Assembly (NCBI GenBank): GCA_965230335.1
Contig: CBDDKS010000006.1
Coordinates: 1,240,001 to 1,304,000, forward strand
DNA from: CBDDKS01 sp965230335
GTDB taxonomy: Bacteria > Pseudomonadota > Gammaproteobacteria > Enterobacterales > Kangiellaceae
Reading direction: 5' to 3'
Length of the DNA stretch: 64,000 nt
Below are positions 61,107 to 64,000 of this stretch, one piece after another (the first letter of the stretch is position 1; each line of letters starts with the position of its first letter). The notes under the pieces are model-generated. The model did no database searches. It saw only the letters and a program-made list of their open reading frames with translations, and was not told the DNA's origin. A program made the position numbers and the translations under genes.

Positions 61107-62324
61107 TCAATGATCACTAACCCACTGCTTTTGATAAACCCGCTGACAAATCAATAATGATAAACAAGCATAGCCCAGCAAAATACCGATTAATACGGAA
61201 TAAGCTACATTGAGATCAATCAATATCCCTAAAAATAAAGGGGCAATGGCTGTAGACAATACCATTAAAGAAGATACTAACGCTCTGATACTTCCCAGAT
61301 ATTGTGTTCCATAAATCTCTGGCCACATAGAGCCCACAACAGGACCACTGGCCCCAATAGATAAACCTGCCAGTCCCATAAAGAATAACCAACTGATAAA
61401 TCCGTCAAAGGCAATTAAACTGCCTAGTGATAAACACAATGGCAATAAATACCATTTAATCATCCGTTTAGCCCCCAGTCTATCAACCAGATATCCACTG
61501 GCAATGGAACTGAATGCATGGATGACACCATAAAGAGTCATGGATAAAGCAATAGATTCCAAACGCCATTGGTGTAGTTCAGCCCAATAAGTCTGATGAA
61601 AGAATAGGCTGGTAATAATAAATGCTGGTGACATAACAGCAATAACAGCCAGCCAAAATGAACTTTCCCTCACCACCTCTTTACGTTGCCATTGGCGTTT
61701 CTTTAAGTTTGTTTGTACATTCGATTCATAAGAATGTTCGGCTCTTGAATCATTTAACGCCCATAGTACAAATGGAATAAACACAAAGATAATGCCTAAC
61801 GCTGTAACTCCCCAGGTCCAGCGCCATCCAATCAGATTCATTAAAGCCACCGCCATGAGTGGCAAAATCACTTCTCCCGCAGGCATAGACATGGCCGCTA
61901 TACTGATGGCTTTACCGCGATTTTTATCAAAACATTTTGCCATGCTCGTAAAAGCAATATGACAAGATAAGCCCTGCCCCATAAAACGTATCATAAAAAA
62001 ACCGATTAATAACATCCATGCATGAAATGTTAAGGCCAAACAAAGGCAAGCGATGGCTGTACCTATCATAACACTCAAGGTAAATTTCTTTAAATCAGAC
62101 TTATCCAGACGAGCGCCCGCCCACATGAGTAAAAACCCACTCAATAACGTCGCTAATGAGTAATAAGCACTGTACTGCGTATGACTCAAGTCAAAGGCAG
62201 CTCTCCATTGAGCGCCAAATACTGCAATGTAAAAGGTTTGCCCAGTATTTCCCATAAATGCTAAGGCAAATCCAAATAACAAAAATCGATAGTTTTTCTG
62301 TATAAAGACCTTGTAACCCATCAT
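61107..62324 (-). CDS. MFS transporter
   Basis: 405 residues from the ATG at 62324 (an adjacent ATG is at 62321; a GTG at 62348 is longer). About 12 membrane helices with the MFS A-motif-like GARLDKSDLKKF after helix 2 and GYLVDRLGAKRMIKW between helices 6 and 8. The substrate is unknown; the oxalate/formate-type antiporter (OFA) branch is a possibility. It stands alone beside pilU. Confidence 0.85.
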   Translation of the reverse strand: MMGYKVFIQKNYRFLLFGFALAFMGNTGQTFYIAVFGAQWRAAFDLSHTQYSAYYSLATLLSGFLLMWAGARLDKSDLKKFTLSVMIGTAIACLCLALTFHAWMLLIGFFMIRFMGQGLSCHIAFTSMAKCFDKNRGKAISIAAMSMPAGEVILPLMAVALMNLIGWRWTWGVTALGIIFVFIPFVLWALNDSRAEHSYESNVQTNLKKRQWQRKEVVRESSFWLAVIAVMSPAFIITSLFFHQTYWAELHQWRLESIALSMTLYGVIHAFSSIASGYLVDRLGAKRMIKWYLLPLCLSLGSLIAFDGFISWLFFMGLAGLSIGASGPVVGSMWPEIYGTQYLGSIRALVSSLMVLSTAIAPLFLGILIDLNVAYSVLIGILLGYACLSLLICQRVYQKQWVSDH

Positions 62325-62755
62325 GAAACCATTCTTAAATAAAAACACCTATTATACTGAAATTTAAAAGATGTCGTTCAACAAACCTTTCTTCTTGTTA
62401 CCCTTTCAAAAGGTTGACTTTGGCTTTGCTGGAAAAAGCGACTTTAAAGCAACCCAAGAGCAATCTCATAAAAAGATTAATACTTATTTACTTAATCCTC
62501 TCATTCGCAAAATAAGTAAATTGCCCTACACTAAAATAAGCATCAGAAATAAACAATACAAGTGATTGATATTGCATATTTTCAATCCATTGGCTATAAA
62601 TAATCTATAGTTATTAATGACTTAGTATCATAAAACACAAGGTTTTTAATACATCTGTAAAATACACAACGTGATACAAAGAACCACTATAAAACATATG
62701 CAATATCTAATTATTTTTAATAATAGACAATATCCTTAATATCACTAAGGTTAAC
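62325..62755. other. Divergent intergenic region
   Basis: About 430 bp between the transporter and the chemotaxis receptor, AT-rich. A 64-codon frame at 62371-62565 has no ribosome binding site and no family and was not called. The receptor promoter must lie here; no sigma-28 consensus was recognised. Confidence 0.4.
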
Positions 62756-64000
62756 ATGACACCTTTTCGATGTAATTTGAAAACAAAAATCTTAGCCATC
62801 AGTTTTTCAACAATGGCATTAACGATGATTATGGGATCGTTTGCCATTTGGCGCTTAAGTAGCTCATTAACGGATTATGAAAAAATAGTGTCTCAACTGG
62901 TTCAACAGGAAGTTGAACTTGAAAAAATATCGTTAGAACTTTCCACTCAACTCAACCATTGGCATAACTTTTTATTACGAGGCAAACAAGGCGCTACACA
63001 ATATTGGGATTATTTTAAAAAAAGTGAAGAAATCATTTTTAAGTCATCAAAAAAATTATCCGAACATTTAGAGGATCCTGCTATCAAAAACTCATTAAAG
63101 GAGTTTATCGAATATTATGAAATTTCTATTAAAACCTACGAAAAAGGGTATGAACACTTTATCAACTCCCAATATTCCTATAAACGGGCAGAAGCCAATT
63201 TAAACAAATTAGATGATAAACCAGCAAAACTGCTTAACAATGCCATGTATCTCATTAATAATAAAATTAAGGACAACACTTCAAAAGTTTCTAAAAACAG
63301 TCAAGCCGCTCTATGGTTTAACGTGCCTTTATTTTTCATTATTGCCTGTTTATCAGCCTTTGCCTTTTATTGGTTTTTATACAAAGAATTTACACGTCCA
63401 TTATTTAGTTTAGCCAAAACTGTTAAAGAATTAAGCCAGGGCGACTTTTCCAAACCGATTCATTCTGAAAGAAAAGATGAAATTGGTCAGATCATTCGTC
63501 ATTTAGCAGACACCCAGCGCTTTATTCAAAGTCTCATGAATCAAATTCGTTCAATTTCCACAGCACTCACGCAGGATGCAGATATTATTAATCAATCATC
63601 ATCACAAATTGCCCACGAGACTCAGGAAAACAACCATCAACTTGAATTAACAGCAACAGCAATTACTGAAATGAGTTGTACCGTTCAGGAAGTCGCCCAA
63701 AATGCACTGGGGGCCGCTGATGCAGCAGCACTTGCTGACGAATCAGCAAAAAATGGTTTGGAAACCATGGAGTTCAGCATAAACACGATTAATACTTTAT
63801 CGACAGAAGTATTAACAGCTGCAGATATTATTCGGCAACTGGAAGAGGAAACCAATAGTATAGGCAAAGTATTAGATGTCATTCGTGGTATTGCAGAGCA
63901 AACTAATTTACTGGCATTAAATGCCGCCATTGAAGCAGCCAGAGCAGGAGAGCAAGGCAGAGGCTTTGCAGTAGTTGCTGATGAAGTCAGAAACCTGGCG
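62756..64000 (+). CDS. Methyl-accepting chemotaxis protein, cut by window edge
   Basis: 415 codons are visible with no stop; the C-terminal part lies beyond the window. Two membrane helices (about 11-32 and 183-204) flank a ~150-residue helical sensor domain (four-helix-bundle type, with LSTQLNHWHNFLLRGKQGA). A HAMP domain (about 207-258, FTRPLFSLAKTVKELSQGDF) and the signalling domain follow, ending in the conserved hairpin-tip motif EQTNLLALNAAIEAARAGEQ and GRGFAVVADEVRNLA. AAGG lies 5 nt before the ATG. Confidence 0.95.
   Translation, partial: MTPFRCNLKTKILAISFSTMALTMIMGSFAIWRLSSSLTDYEKIVSQLVQQEVELEKISLELSTQLNHWHNFLLRGKQGATQYWDYFKKSEEIIFKSSKKLSEHLEDPAIKNSLKEFIEYYEISIKTYEKGYEHFINSQYSYKRAEANLNKLDDKPAKLLNNAMYLINNKIKDNTSKVSKNSQAALWFNVPLFFIIACLSAFAFYWFLYKEFTRPLFSLAKTVKELSQGDFSKPIHSERKDEIGQIIRHLADTQRFIQSLMNQIRSISTALTQDADIINQSSSQIAHETQENNHQLELTATAITEMSCTVQEVAQNALGAADAAALADESAKNGLETMEFSINTINTLSTEVLTAADIIRQLEEETNSIGKVLDVIRGIAEQTNLLALNAAIEAARAGEQGRGFAVVADEVRNLA

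Noticed and set aside
62371..62565. 64-codon plus-strand frame before the chemotaxis receptor
   Set aside because: No ribosome binding site, no hydropathy pattern or motif; it looks like chance in AT-rich spacer.

Overview
The window is chromosomal DNA of an AT-rich gammaproteobacterium. The evidence is the set of gene families: MetJ, SlmA, SecB, NfuA, RpoH, BipA/TypA, Dtd, PilU, and neighbourhoods such as yibN-secB-gpsA and radC-coaBC-algC. Genus cannot be fixed from the sequence. MetJ with met boxes, a twitching ATPase, TonB-dependent iron uptake and molybdenum cofactor synthesis suit a free-living, probably aquatic, Gram-negative cell. No phage, rRNA, tRNA, CRISPR array or complete insertion sequence was found.

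Layout. 0-11.7 kb: haem (hemL), RadC, coenzyme A (coaBC), a membrane-anchored AlgC-type phosphomannomutase, SlmA, then gpsA, secB and a rhodanese. 11.7-12.5 kb has no protein gene but holds what looks like a CsrB/RsmZ-type regulatory RNA with two upstream GacA-type boxes. 12.5-17.8 kb: NfuA, an OlsF-like double acyltransferase, a CYTH-CHAD protein and a YgiM-like SH3 protein. 17.8-23.8 kb: a nine-gene minus-strand operon moaA-mobA-moaBCDE-modABC. 24-29 kb: rpoH preceded by a CIRCE element, comF, a compact pilin/PilC-like cluster and srkA. 29-37.5 kb: single genes including a CNNM/CBS membrane protein, typA, a proline iminopeptidase homologue lacking its catalytic serine, and dtd. 37.6-45.5 kb: two YbjQ-fold proteins with an M48 protease, an LplT-PlsC fusion, tatD, rpe, pabA/trpG and two unknown genes.

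45.5-51.8 kb is a probable iron-regulated operon (DUF4856 lipoprotein, imelysin lipoprotein, TonB receptor, sterol-desaturase-family membrane protein) behind a promoter overlapped by a Fur-like site. 52-56 kb has a secreted protein, a GMC oxidoreductase with a Tat-signal partner, and a long intergenic region with tandem repeats. 56.1-58.8 kb is a divergent metJ / metX-metB locus with five contiguous met boxes. The window ends with pilU, an MFS transporter and a chemotaxis receptor cut by the right edge.

Most notable points: the Csr-type RNA with its GacA boxes; gpsA apparently starting at ATT inside the secB stop codon; CIRCE upstream of rpoH; the Ser-to-Gly change in the iminopeptidase; the mini pilus cluster; the iron operon; and an intergenic repeat family, one copy of which carries a nested 91-bp inverted-repeat element. 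Start codons were re-chosen from ribosome binding sites and family N-termini where needed. All functional names come from reading motifs, not from database searches.
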